From contig JACGWO010000010.1 in the NCBI GenBank assembly GCA_034509735.1, positions 7,825,193-7,889,192 of the forward strand: DNA of 64,000 bases, written 5' to 3'. This stretch comes from Sesamum alatum (taxonomy: Eukaryota; Streptophyta; Magnoliopsida; Lamiales; Pedaliaceae). Every line of letters begins with the position of its first letter. Position 1 is the first letter of the stretch. Below, piece by piece: positions 11,996 through 23,261 of this stretch. The notes beneath the pieces are model-generated. The model worked only from the letters and a program-made list of their open reading frames with translations, did not search any database and had not been told where the DNA came from. Both the position numbers and the translations under genes were made by a program.

Positions 11996-14142
11996 CAGGG
12001 GTGCATACAAGCTGAGCTTGGCCAAAGTTTTTGGCCCGAGCTCCCTATTTCAAGCTTGACCTCGAGTTCGAGCTCATTGTTAACAAAACGAACTTGATTT
12101 TTTTTTTTTTATATTTTTCTTCGAACAAATTTGACCATATTACAATAAGGTTGTGTTGTTGAAAATTCAGGATTTGAGCGATAATTAGTTCGAGGAATAG
12201 AAGATTTAAAAGATATTCAAAAGGCTTTCTTATTTGAATATATGACTTGACAATATTTTTGTTATATATCTATTATTGGTCTAGTAGTAATATATGAGTA
12301 ACAGTATAGAATATATATATCAAATTATCTAAACACTTGCAAGTTATATATTTAAAAAATTCAAAAAAAAATATATATTTGTCTAGATAAAGTTTTTTAT
12401 TATATTATATAATCTATTAATTTTAATTAAATAAAAAAACATAATTTATTTTCTAAAAAGTAAAATGAGAATGGTCATAAACATACATTCTTAAAGTAGG
12501 ATGATGTCAGTTGAATTTTTTATTTTAATTATACAAAATAAAAAAAAATCAAAGAGTACTTCATACATGTTATGTATATATATACGGGGTAATAGCACTT
12601 TTGGTCCCATAAGTTAGGCCTGTTTCACTTTTGGTACCATTCATTATGGGAGTAGCATTGTTGGTCCTGTAAGTTGCAAAAATTAACACTTTTGGTCCAC
12701 GTCTATAATTCCATCTATTATTTAACGGATTTGACCATTTTCCGTTAGATTTTTCTGTTGGACGAAATTTTGGCGCCATTTCTTACTTAGTAACATTTTT
12801 GGAGGGTAATATAACTAATTTTAGGAGGAAAATCGAAGTTTGAAACTTTGGGTGCAAAGAAAGAGATTTTCCCTCTCTTCACCCAAAAAAATTCAATCTC
12901 ATCTCCAATTACCCGTTTTTAAGTCTTATTCATTGTTGAAATTTAGTACAAAATAGAAAAATTTTAAAGCAAAAAAAATTAAATGGGTAAGGAGACTTTT
13001 TTGCAGTCCTCTTACCAGTTTAGTACAAAATAGAAGAATTTTAAAGCAAAAAAAAATTAAATGGGCAAGTGACTTTTTTGCAGTCCTCTTACCAATTTAG
13101 TACAAAATAGAAGAATTTTAAAATCAAAAAAATTAAATGGGCGAGGAATTTTTTTTGCTTTAAAATTCTTTTATTTTGTACTAAAAACTGGTAATTGGAG
13201 ATGAGATTGAATTTTTTTTTGGTGAGGAGAGGAAAAATCTCTTTCTTTGCACTCAAAGCTTCAAACTTTGATTCCCCCCCCCCCCCCCCAAATTAGTTAT
13301 ATTATCCTCCAAAAATGTCACTAAGCAAGAAATGGCGCCAAAATTCCCTCCAACACAAAAATCTAACGAAAAATGGTCAACTCCGGTAAATAATAGACAG
13401 AATTATAGACGTGGACCAAAAGTGTTAATTTTTACAACTTATGGGACCAAAAGTGCTAATCCCGTAGTGAATGATACCAAAAGTGAAACAGGCCTAATTT
13501 ATGGGACCAAAAGTGTTATTTCCCCTATATATACATATATATAATGACATAACAAAGAAAATAAGTAAAATTGTTCAATCATCATTGTTGTTATTATCGA
13601 TTAATTCATGGGAATCACCAAATTTCAACATACTTTGGCTCATGGTACAAATAAATACTCATAAATAAATATAAATATATCAATTAATTATTAGAACTTG
13701 TTAATTTACAAAACTACAGGAGATTACAATTGATATTGAAACATAACAATAAAAATCATATGGATTATACTAAATAATTACTTAAAAATTATCAAAACTT
13801 ATTAAATTGGCAATTAATCTTATTATCATATAGATATTAGATAATATAGATAAAAATACCCTATTTTATTATTATCTAAAATTAAAGTATGAGATATTGA
13901 TTATTCATTCTAATATATATGGTGAATTTTGAATATAAATTTTGAAAATAATATTGAAAATATAATTAAATATATAAAAATACTTTTAAAAAAAGAAAAA
14001 AGAAAAAAATGCCTCGCAAGCTTGCATACAGAAATAATAGAGCTCGAGCCCGTCGAGTAGGCTCGACTCAAGCTCAAGTCGAGCTCGAAATTGAGCCGGC
14101 TCGCAAGGCTAGCGAGCTGGCTTAACTTGACTTATATCCCTA
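11996..14142. mobile_element. hAT-like element nested in the MULE core (copy 1)
   Basis: Interrupts the GC-rich core: related uninterrupted cores are at 30400-30600 and 35515-35730. Ends CAGGGG...ATCCCTA are imperfect inverted repeats, and both subterminal regions carry GAGCTCG-type motifs like the hAT at 1469. Flanks GTTGCCTG and ATCGCCTC match at only five of eight positions, so the target duplication is decayed or the ends are off by a base or two. It contains a further MULE at 12586-13525. Confidence 0.75.
12586..13525. mobile_element. 940-bp foldback MULE nested in the hAT-like element (copy 1)
   Basis: Starts GGGGTAATAGCACTTTTGG and ends with the inverted form closing in TTATTTCCCC. 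Perfect 9-bp target duplication TATATATAC at 12577-12585 and 13526-13534. The arms are about 250-320 bp, and the middle holds three imperfect direct repeats around TTTAGTACAAAATAGAAGAA. Short ORFs in the arms are translations of the inverted repeats, not genes. Confidence 0.93.
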
Positions 14143-15077
14143 ATCGCCTCCCTGCCTGTGCCCAGCCTCTTTTCCGCCTTCTCCAGACCTCGCCGCCACC
14201 TAGCCTTCAGCCTCCCTTCGTTCGCCATCTAAATATGTATGTATAAATATATATATATATATACATATATGTAATTTATTAATTTCAGTAAGATTTTGTT
14301 ATAAGTAAATAGAGGATAAATAATCTTTTAATTTGAAGAATTTAAAATAATTTAGACAAGTGTGAATTTTTTTTTAATTTAAATTTATAACCTAGTAACT
14401 AATTTTTATTCATATATTAATTAAATGATTTAATATTCAATTATTAAAAAGTGTAATTTTTTATAGATATTCAATAAACAACATTAATAAAAATTTAAAC
14501 TTAATTTAAAAATTGATCTAAGATATAAATAATATATGGGGTCATACTCATCCACATAAATATACTTTTACACACCCTTTACCTTTTGGTATTTATTGAA
14601 ACACCCCTGAGGACATTTCTATCATTAAAAGATTATATTAAAGTTTGACCAGATCATATAGGGGCATTTGCTTAAACACTGCCCGGTTGGTTTTTATAAT
14701 TTTTCAAAAGACGGGAGTGATTTAAAAACGCAACAGATGAGGGAGGATAAATATAATTTATTCCTTTTTAATTAAACTCTAACTTAATAAAATTAGTCAA
14801 TAATTTTAATACTTATTCAATTCAATTCATTCCATAAAATATTTTTTGTCAATTTAGACTACTTTTTACAACATGAGGAATAAGGTAAAGAGTAAAGAGA
14901 TTATTACAAGAAAATTATATCGTAAACAACTTTAATGATAGTATAAGATTTTTAAAAAATTAAAAAAAAATCAAAAACTAATTATTTGTTTCATTATTCG
15001 TACAACTCGGAAAAAATCAAAATGTTATTTCATTCTTGAAGCAAATTTGGTACATAGATTAATTTAAATAATAATTA

Positions 15078-15335
15078 GGGTAAATTATATTGACACCCCC
15101 TAAGGTTAGACCCAATGACACAAACACCCCCTGTCTTTTGCGAGATTTCAACTACATCCCCTGAGGGTTGTTAGTGTAATGTTTTTTCAAGGGGTATTAC
15201 TGTAAGCTTTGCCTTTGAATAGTGGGTGTAGTTGTAATACAATTGCAACCTCAGCGGTTGTAGCTGTAATTTTAACAAAAACAGGGGGTGCCTGTGTTTT
15301 GGTCTAACCTCAAGAGGTGTCACTATAATTTATCC
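15078..15335. mobile_element. 258-bp MULE-type MITE (copy 1)
   Basis: Inverted ends GGGTAAATTATATTGACACC and GGTGTCACTATAATTTATCC. Flanked by TAATAATTA (15069-15077) and TAGTAATTA (15336-15344), a 9-bp duplication with one mismatch. The end sequence resembles that of the 1.09 kb MULE at 18662, so they are probably one family. Confidence 0.88.
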
Positions 15336-15344
15336 TAGTAATTA

Positions 15345-16026
15345 TTTATATATTTTTCGTATAATGTTCTTTTTATTATAAATATTTTAATGTTTTGGTA
15401 GCCTAGATTAAAAACATATTCATTTTACTTAAATATAGTTTTTATTATACATTAGTAGTCTATAATTTATTTTTTTGGTCTTAATTGACTATAGATGCTA
15501 CTTGATTAAGAAATGTATTACTATTATGAACAGTTGAAAGAAATGCATATATATCAAATTTTAGCATATAAAATTACTTGTTTGGTCTTATGTAATGCGT
15601 TAAAAATGCTATATGTTTTAAATATTGATCTCGACCAAAAGAAAACTTAAGCTTAATTTAATAGTATTTTTTTAATAATTTTTACTTCTTATAATTTGAG
15701 TTTTTAGTAAATCTCCTTAATCTGATTTTCATTTAATATATATTATAATTAATTAACAGAATACAAACATAAAATATAGAATAATGATAGTAGCAAAATA
15801 AAAATTAAAAAAAAAAAACTTGATGTGTTTACGTTCCTTACATGTAAACACGTTCTGTCATGTGTATTATAACCTTAACACACGATAAATTATTGAGTCG
15901 TTTCTACTAATAAGTTTAATTAATATTCTACCAGGTGTTAAACACATACAAAGTTATATTGTGTGGTAGATTTCTAATGAAGATTGAGACAAACTAATTT
16001 AGATTAGATTAGATCATACATGTGTC
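15345..16026. other. AT-rich stretch, nothing recognised (copy 1)
   Basis: No open reading frame of note, no inverted repeat and no known motif seen in about 680 bases. Partner in copy 2 at 52562-53242. Confidence 0.6.
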
Positions 16027-16938
16027 TTATATTATTAATTGAATAAATTCAATTAATAAAAGTAATATATTATAATATATATGAGTTAACATGAAATGTT
16101 ATTAGTTTTTTAATTTGTTCTCGTGACTAAAATAATCTGATTAAAACTACATAATAGAACAATTATACATGGCAATAAACATGGATGCCTAATTAATAGT
16201 GTAGTTAGACCAATAACTGCACTCTTAAATATTTAATAAATTGAAGTTTGATCAATAAACTTATATTACATGATTTTTTCCAACAATAGGTAATTTTTAT
16301 ATCATCTTAGTTAAAAATTGTAATACTTATTATTCCACTTAAATTCATTTCATAAATGGTTTAATAAATTTAGAACTTTGTTCTAGAATCTCTTCGGACA
16401 ATATGATGAATAAAATAAAAGCTTCATAACGAGGCTATTAGTAGAAAAGTATGTTATAAATAATTTTAATTAAAGATAGTTAATTATCATAAGAAGTATA
16501 ATATTAAAACAAAAATAAATGAAATGAATTATTAATATATTTATTTCTTTTTAAATTTGCACAACTAAAAAAATGAAAATATTATTTCGTAAGAGAAACA
16601 AGTTTAGAAGAACCACAAGTTCAATTGAAATAAAGTTGAACTAAAAAGATGGATTTTTATATATGCTTATTTATTCCATTTCAACTAATTTCACTAAATA
16701 TTATTCGCCAATTTTTTGAGTTGTATTTATTTGATAAGTAATTTAAATCTACCCTTTAATTAGATGTTAAACATATCAAAACTAAATGATAATAGGATCC
16801 TATAGAATTGTCTGTAACTATATTGTATTATATAATTATACTTTTTGGACTTTCTTTTTAACAATAATATAGTTTAAATATAATACAAATGTCCTTTCTC
16901 TATTCTAAAACTTGGATCAGTTTCCCATATGTTTCATT

Positions 16939-18230
16939 GGGATAATTTTACTTTTCGTACCCCAGGTATGGCCTTATTTCACCTTTGGTACCCCCTGTTT
17001 CCATGTCATCAATGTTGATACCCAAGATTTCTTTTTTCCATCGAGCTGAGTACCTGTCATTAGTTGACCGTCAAAGTTAACGGTCAAAGTCATTTTGGCG
17101 GGAAAATTGGCAGTTTTTTGCCAATTTAAGCACTTGTTTGGCTACCATTTACTACATCACAAAAATTAGAGTTGAAAAAGTAAAATTGAGAATATTTTTG
17201 GAAAAAAACGAGAGGTATGAGGAGAAATCAGTTTCAACCTTACCCAAATATGAGTGTGGGTTGATCTAATGAGACCGTAATTAGGACAATGCCCAAAACC
17301 TTCTTCCCGAATTTATTTTGGTCCAAGAAAGTCTTCAATGGTAGCTCAATTCCACACTCACAATACATTTTTTCCACATAAATTTTAAAATTTACCATTA
17401 ATTCTTTGTAATGGTAAATTCTTTGTAAAGGGAAATCAACGGAGAAGACACCAAAAAAAATTTATTATTATTTTAATTTTAAAAATTAAGTAAAATTAAT
17501 TTAATTTTTTCAAAATTTAAAAATAATAAAACATATTAATTTTTTAGTTTAAATAATATATTGGGAGTTTTAATTAAAAATATTATTTATAGTAAATAAT
17601 ATAACTTAAAAAAAATTATATAATTTTTGGTATTTTAAATTTAATTAGTATATTTTGTATTATGATTTTGTAATTTAAATTTTTAACTTTTAGAATTTTT
17701 AATATTTTAGGTATTTTTATATTTAGTTAAGGGATAATTTCGCTTTTAGGTATTTTTATATTTAGTTAAGGGATATATTTAGTAAATTAATTAGGACATG
17801 CCCAAAACCTTCTTCCCAGATTTATTTTGGTCCAAGAAGTCTTCAATGGTAGCTCAATTCCACACTCACAATACATTTTTTCCACATAAATGTTCTCATT
17901 AGACGAACCCACACTCGTATTTGAGTAAGATTGAAACTGATTTATCCTCATACCTCTCGTTTTTTTCCTCAAAATATTCTCAATTTTACTTTTTCAACTC
18001 TAGTTTTTGTGGTGTAGTAAATGGTAGCCAAACATGTGCTTAAATTGGCAAAAAACTGCCAATTTTTCCGTCAAAATGACTTTGACCGTTAACTCTGACG
18101 GTCAACTAACGGCAGGTACTCAACTCGATGAAAAAAGGAAACATTGGGTATCAATATTGATGAGATGGAAACAGGGGGTACCAAAGGTGAAATAAGGCCA
18201 TACCTGGGGTACCAAAAGTGAAATTATCCC
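16939..18230. mobile_element. MULE carrying a GRF zinc-finger fragment (copy 1)
   Basis: 1292 bp, ends GGGATAATTTTACTTTTCG and its inverted form closing in GTGAAATTATCCC. Perfect 9-bp target duplication TGTTTCATT at 16930-16938 and 18231-18239. The same locus in block A' (27440-27448) has one TGTTTCATT and no element, which proves the insertion. Terminal inverted repeats are about 330 bp long. Inside, a roughly 105-bp host-gene piece appears twice as direct repeats (17283-17396 and 17795-17899). No transposase is present: a Pack-MULE-like element. Confidence 0.95.
17787..17972 (-). pseudogene. GRF-type zinc finger fragment captured by a MULE (copy 1)
   Basis: A 61-residue open frame. Its C-terminal part reads CECGIELPLKTSWTKINLG followed by RRFWACPN, the first half of a plant GRF-type zinc finger (CxCG, then NxGRRFxxCP). 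The frame stops right after CPN, so the second half of the finger, with its remaining Cys and the FFxW part, is missing. Upstream residues have no recognisable domain and overlap the inverted repeat. It is a captured exon piece rather than a working gene; expression from the MULE end cannot be judged from sequence. Confidence 0.75.
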
Positions 18231-18661
18231 TGTTTCATTCAACCGCAACATTTTGAGTAGTCTATATTTTCAAATAAACGAACTCCTATGAAACTAGATT
18301 CAAGGGCTTCTTAAACATAGGTTGATAGACATTTAAAGTACTTCCTATGACATAATTATAACTACTTAAATTAACATTTTTTTCTTATAACTGGTAATAT
18401 ATGATATGATACTTTTATAATATTTTTCACTATTTATTGTACACCTACTGTATTCCAAAGTACAAATTAAGTTTAATTTATAGAGTTTTATCCATAACTT
18501 ATTATATAAAATTAGTTAAAAATCTTAGTACTAACTAGGAAAATTATATACGCTACATATATAGGTGAAGATACGATTTAGAAATTTGAAGAGGCAATTA
18601 TGCAAAAGAAAGGGAAGCAATTGGGATATTTTTCCATTAATTTAATATAATTTAAATTTTA

Positions 18662-19753
18662 GGGTAAATTATATCTACCTCCCCTGAGGTTTGGCATAAT
18701 TACAAATACCCCCTCGTTGTTTGAAAAATTACAAATACCCCCTGAAGTTTATAACCGACTAACAAATAACTCATTTTCATCAATTTTTATGGGTGAACTG
18801 ATCAAAATGCCCTTATACACTGAATTATTTTTATTTAATTTTTTAAATTTTTTTTGGACTACAATGTGCAGGGAGAGGTTTCTTAAGTTTTTCACACAGA
18901 TGAGCAATAATGCAATTTGCCTTGGCCGATTTTTCTACAATGTTAATAAAAAATTCAAGGGCAAAATGATCAATTTCAGGCCGTTGGTTAAAAATTACAA
19001 ACCTCAGGGGGTATTTGTACACTACAAGAGAACAAGGTTTCAGAGATCGAAATTTCTGTCTCTGAAGCCTACAAATCCGTCTTTGAAGAAATCAGAGACG
19101 GAAATTTTCATCAATAAATCTGTAGCTGAAGGTCCAATGGCTGATTCCGTAGCTGTTTTCCGTCTCTGAAGTTAAGACAGAAATTTCCGTCGCTAAATCC
19201 ATCTTTGAATTCAAAAAATATTAATAAACAATCATCTTTGAATCCGTGGCTAATCTGTCTCTAAATTTGTAAATCTCCCATAGATGATCATCTCTAATTC
19301 TGTAGTTATTTCAGTGGCTGAATCTATACTAATTTTATAGATGAAAATAATAATTTTGCACCCCTGCTCGGATTTTGCATACAAGATCAATTTGCATTCA
19401 TCCCCCAAAAAAATGTCAAATAGCTACAAAACCAATTTAGATTCATTCATTGCTCCGATTTACATCCAACGAGGTTTAACACTGAGTTTAATAACAAGAA
19501 ACATATCAAAAGGAAGTAAGAATCTAAAAAAAATTTCCCACAAGTCGCAGTTGGAGAGTTAGGGTGCACGCTTTTGAACCTCGAAGAAGAAATTCCATTA
19601 GCTGCCGCACCAACAACAAGTCTAGCATGGTGATCGCAATTCATGGTTGAATCAAAGAGGAGTCATAAGATACAAAAATGCAATTCTAGCCATCTAGCAA
19701 CGAGGGGTATTTGTAATTATACCAAAGCTCAGGGAAGTAGATGTAATTTACCC
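18662..19753. mobile_element. 1.09 kb MULE in block A (copy 1)
   Basis: Ends GGGTAAATTATATCTACC and GTAGATGTAATTTACCC. Perfect 9-bp target duplication TAAATTTTA at 18653-18661 and 19754-19762. The empty site is visible in block P (about 10800). A second inner copy of the end motif (CCTCAGGGGGTATTTGTA near 19000) is followed by CACTACAAGAGAAC and GACGGAAATT / AATTTCCGTC repeats, which suggests an older element nested inside. The 150-residue frame at 18717-19169 has no recognised domain and is probably chance. Confidence 0.92.
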
Positions 19754-20207
19754 TAAATTTTAGAATAAGATATTATAAATATATGAGTAATATGAGATTT
19801 TATTTTAATTTTTTTCTGATGACTAAAATGATTGAAATTGCATAAGAAATATAATTTTATAAAGAAATAAAAAGTAACTTGCAAGGATACCTTAATAGAA
19901 TAATACTGCAAGTTCGATGAAAATAAAATTCAATTAAAAAGAAAGACTTTAAAGTAAATGTTAAAATCAATTACTTATGAAAACAAAGTTAGAATAAGAT
20001 CACCTATATCATAAGTGATTTCATAATTAATTGTCTTTATAATAGTAATTGTAATCATAATAATACTATTCGTTTAACTTATTTTATGAATTAAATAAAT
20101 CTGTATATATGGAATGCTTAATGCACTAGCTGCTTGGTCTATAAGTATGCTACTACATTATTTTCAAAAATATGTAATTTGATTTATGTGTATTTATATT
20201 TTTAATT

Positions 20208-21091
20208 GGGATAATTGCATTTGCACTCCATCACTTATTGCTCTTTTACAAAAACCACCCCTATCTTTTTGAAAAATTACAGAAATCACCCCTAGCAGTC
20301 TTTAGAACATGAAAATGCCCCTATCGGCCCTGTCAAACTTTAATATAATTTTTCAAGTATAGAAATGCGCTCAGGGGTGTTTCTGTAATTACCAAAAGGT
20401 AGAGGAGATGCCAAAGTAATGTTTACGGGGATGTCAAACTTTAATATAATTTTTCAAGGGTAGAAATACGCTTAAGGGTGTTTTTATAATTACCAAAAGG
20501 TAAAGCAGATGTCAAAGTAATGTTTACAGGGATTAGAAATATGACCCTATATATTCTTTTATTATTTATACCAATTTTCAATTTATTTTATTTATTAATT
20601 TTTTATTTGAATCTCTATATAAAATTAAATTTTTTCATAACAGAAATATTAAATAATTCAATTAATATGTTAATAAAACGAGTTACTAGATTATAAGTTT
20701 AATCAAAAAAAATTCACACTTGTATAAATTATTTGAAATTATTAAAATAAAAATATTATTTATCCTCTATCTTTATTATAACTAATTTTACTAAAATTAA
20801 TAAATTATAATTCAAAATAATTTATGTATATATAAATCGTATTGGAATTAGTAAAATAAATAATTTATTTATTAAAAAGATATTTTCAATTTTTTTTGGA
20901 AGTGAAAGCGATGAACTATTATTAATTGAAGCAAATCGATTACAATGAATCTTGTCGAATATCAATATATAATAGAGACAATTACAACAATCATATCGTG
21001 ATCAATAATATCACATAAATTAAATACAAACAATACCTTACTATTACAGTATGCAAATAAATATCTACTATGTAGCAGAACATCATCCCAC
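20208..21091. mobile_element. Left part of the P-type MULE in block A, cut by element X (copy 1)
   Basis: Starts GGGATAATTGCATTTGC after TTTTTAATT, the same insertion site as 11259 and 29419. It carries an internal tandem duplication of roughly 120 bp (near 20333-20420 and 20428-20545). Its interior contains the 3' body of a SINE (from about 20890), which is broken off at 21091, where element X starts. The right half of this MULE is missing here. Confidence 0.85.
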
Positions 21092-21819
21092 AGAGGTTGG
21101 GACAGTATGTTGTCCCATTTCAATGTTGGAACAGAATTTGGGACGATGTTGGGGCGAAATAATATCGGTCCAAAAAAGTCCTATCCCAAAATATTTGGGA
21201 TGATTTTGGGACAGATTTTGGCAACCGTCCCAAAATTTGGAATGACATTTGGGACAGCCTAACAAGCCTTCCCAAAATATGTCCAAAGGACGGATAATTT
21301 AAATAACAGTTTGGGACGGCATGACGGATGGTGTGGGACGGATCGTCGTTCCAAATTCCATCCCTAATTTTAAACCGGACATATTATTACTGGAACGATT
21401 ATTGGGACAATGTTTAGAACACGTTTTTATTTTTATTTGGGACGACCTTATGGACGGTTTGGGATGAAATTTTTAAATCGGACGCATTATTTTTGGAACA
21501 ATCGTTGGGACGGTGTTTGGGACATGACCTTTTCTTTTTTATTTGGGATAAAATGTCATTCCAAATTCTGTCCCTAATTTTAATTAATTTTAAAAATAAT
21601 TCGATTGCATTTTCTTCTATATTTTTTTTTGTTAATATTGTATTAAATTTCTAATTGAAGACAACATTTCTCATACGAAAGAAATTCAAATTAGCCAAAA
21701 ATATAATGTATTGTTTACATCCGAATTTCAAAAGGAAAACACATACGAAAGAAATTCAAATTAGCCAAAATATATTGTATTGTTTACATCCGAATGTAAA
21801 AAGGAAAACATAAAATATC

Positions 21820-22143
21820 CTAGTCTAACGGCTGGGGCGGATGCTGGTCGATGGGCTCATCCTCTGCCGACTGCTGCGTGGACTCCTCGACTGGGATGTC
21901 AGCAGCCGAGGATCGAGGTGGAACTATAGGTGGATGGTTTGGAAGCAACGTCGAGATCCCCATCTTGTTGAAGAGCACACCCAACATGAGCTTAATTTCT
22001 GAAGTTGTGTTGAGATAGGAGGTTCTAGCGGTGGCGCAACAGTGGACGTCCAGGCTGTGTGGTCTGTGGTCCGTGGGCGAGCGGCGTCTGACGTGAATGC
22101 CTCGGACCCCATGCCAAAAACTCGGCCCCGTTTCCAACATCAT
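21820..22143 (-). CDS. Hypothetical 107-residue ORF in element X (copy 1)
   Basis: Open frame ending in an acidic, proline- and glutamine-containing tail. The stretch SEIKLMLGVLFNKMGISTLL followed by a proline-rich segment resembles, in composition only, the C-terminal tails of CACTA Transposase_24 proteins. It may be the last exon of such a gene, with the rest deleted. Base composition is more GC-rich than its surroundings, which supports a coding origin. The start is arbitrary because upstream sequence runs into the ALDH fragment. Could be a captured piece of an unrelated gene. Confidence 0.3.
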   Translation of the reverse strand: MMLETGPSFWHGVRGIHVRRRSPTDHRPHSLDVHCCATARTSYLNTTSEIKLMLGVLFNKMGISTLLPNHPPIVPPRSSAADIPVEESTQQSAEDEPIDQHPPQPLD

Positions 22144-22213
22144 GTGGCAAAGAAAATAGGCTCAGCTGTCACAGTGTCACCAAATTCACAATATATAGTA
22201 TGTAAATGCTCAC

Positions 22214-22647
22214 CAAGAACAGCGCAAGGGAAGTTGAAAGCCGTGATCACACCAACTATCCCTAAAGGATTCCACATCTATTTAGCAACAACATGAAAAA
22301 AGATTAGAAGTTGCGATATATAACAATTTACATAAAACTATGATCCAAATAACATCTAGATACCTCCAACATCATATGATTTGGTCCTGTTCAAAGATTA
22401 AACATAAAAAGTAAATAAGCTAGCTTATAAACATTACATAAAAGTATGTGGTTGTTACGGTAATAAATGTAATGTCTGACTCCAAAAACAAGTGATATAG
22501 ACGGCTACACCAAAAATAGCATTAAGTTTAACCGATAAATAACTAGAAAGAGGGTTGCAATCTTATAAGCTTACTTTCAGAAGGTATAACAGATCCATTC
22601 AACTGACGACTTAATCCCACAGCGAAGTCACACATATCAATTATTTC
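22214..22647 (-). pseudogene. ALDH7 (antiquitin-type) aldehyde dehydrogenase fragment, 3 exons (copy 1)
   Basis: Three consecutive exons of a plant ALDH7B-type gene: 22575-22647 (EIIDMCDFAVGLSRQLNGSV, then IPSE), 22364-22386 (RPNHMMLE across the splice) and 22214-22277 (MWNPLGIVGVITAFNFPCAV, then L). All borders are canonical AG/GT, codon phases join correctly, and there is no stop or frameshift. The encoded 54 residues lie in the N-terminal NAD-binding part; the catalytic Cys and Glu and the rest of the roughly 508-residue enzyme are absent. Introns are retained, so this is a captured genomic piece, not a retrocopy. No neighbouring ALDH exon was found downstream. Confidence 0.9.
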
Positions 22648-23261
22648 CTGCAATAACATTGCTCTGACATAAGAGAATGGACTAACCAATATCTTGATAC
22701 TTTTGGAAGTTCATAAAATGTGGATTCCAAGGAAATAATTCTTACAAATACACATGACCCACTTAGTTTCTACGAACTATCTGACAAATTACAAGTACTA
22801 CTTCTCAAATTTGTAAATTTCTAAAAAGAGATCAAAGTGTGAAGCTTGACCAATAACACATATCTTTCAATATTTGTAGCTTATATAATTGTAATTTTAC
22901 TATTTCCCAAGTCCTCCTTCTATGAAGTAATGGTCACGAAAGAAACCATAATGTAAAAGATTGTACACCAAAAAGTAAAGACAAAACAACTTTAAACTTA
23001 GAATATTTCTGCTAAGTTTAGGTTGCTATTTGAGACCAAAGAGAAAAACACACGACATATTTAGCCCAAGAAAAAGCAACGTCCAGAATGAGAAGATGCA
23101 TTTATATTTAATTACAAATTACAACTGTACAATGTATAAGCTATAACTTTTCCCTGAATCCAGACTGACAATATGCATTTATATTTAATTAGGTAGCTAT
23201 TTTTTGTTAACACAAAAAAAGAAGAATAACTCAAGCCTAGTAATCTCTCTATCAGTAAGGT

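Larger units (their letters stand above)
11259..14764. mobile_element. MULE with nested hAT and MULE (block P, copy 1)
   Basis: Ends GGGTTAATTATATTTACATC and its inverted partner closing in AATTTATTCC. A perfect 9-bp target-site duplication TTTTTAATT lies at 11250-11258 and 14765-14773, the hallmark of Mutator-like elements. Inverted arms run roughly 700 bp each (11259-11870 and 14235-14764). Between them is a GC-rich, CCCCAAC- and CCGCC-containing core (11876-11995 plus 14143-14232), split by a hAT-like element. No transposase is visible, so it is non-autonomous. Confidence 0.9.
10600..15066. repeat. Block P: older paralogue of blocks A and A' (copy 1)
   Basis: The left flank 10600-11258 matches 18480-20207 and 27700-29418 with clear divergence, and the right flank 14765-15060 matches 31167-31370. 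Block P lacks the 1.09 kb MULE found in A and A': its empty site is at about 10800-10812. It shares with them the 3.5 kb-type MULE at the same site. P is therefore an older duplicate. Confidence 0.8.
16027..21091. repeat. Block A (partner block A' at 26536-30266; copy 1)
   Basis: Matches 26536-30266 closely from TTATATTATT to CATCATCCCAC. A carries the GRF-bearing MULE (16939-18230), which A' lacks. A ends abruptly inside a SINE where element X begins, while A' continues through the whole SINE and the MULE right arm. Only transposons and AT-rich sequence are seen; no host gene. Confidence 0.93.

Noticed and set aside
12570..13544. Similar 69-70 codon frames near both ends of this interval
   Set aside because: They are the two inverted arms of the nested MULE (12586-13525) read in opposite directions, so their similarity reflects the inverted repeat, not a gene family.
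18717..19169. 150-codon open frame
   Set aside because: It lies wholly inside a 1.09 kb MULE, is broken to shorter frames in the sister copies and shows no domain.
21097..21560. TTGGGACG repeat cluster as a possible CRISPR-like or regulatory array
   Set aside because: Spacing is irregular, both orientations occur, and the same motifs lie at the other end of element X. These are CACTA-type subterminal repeats.
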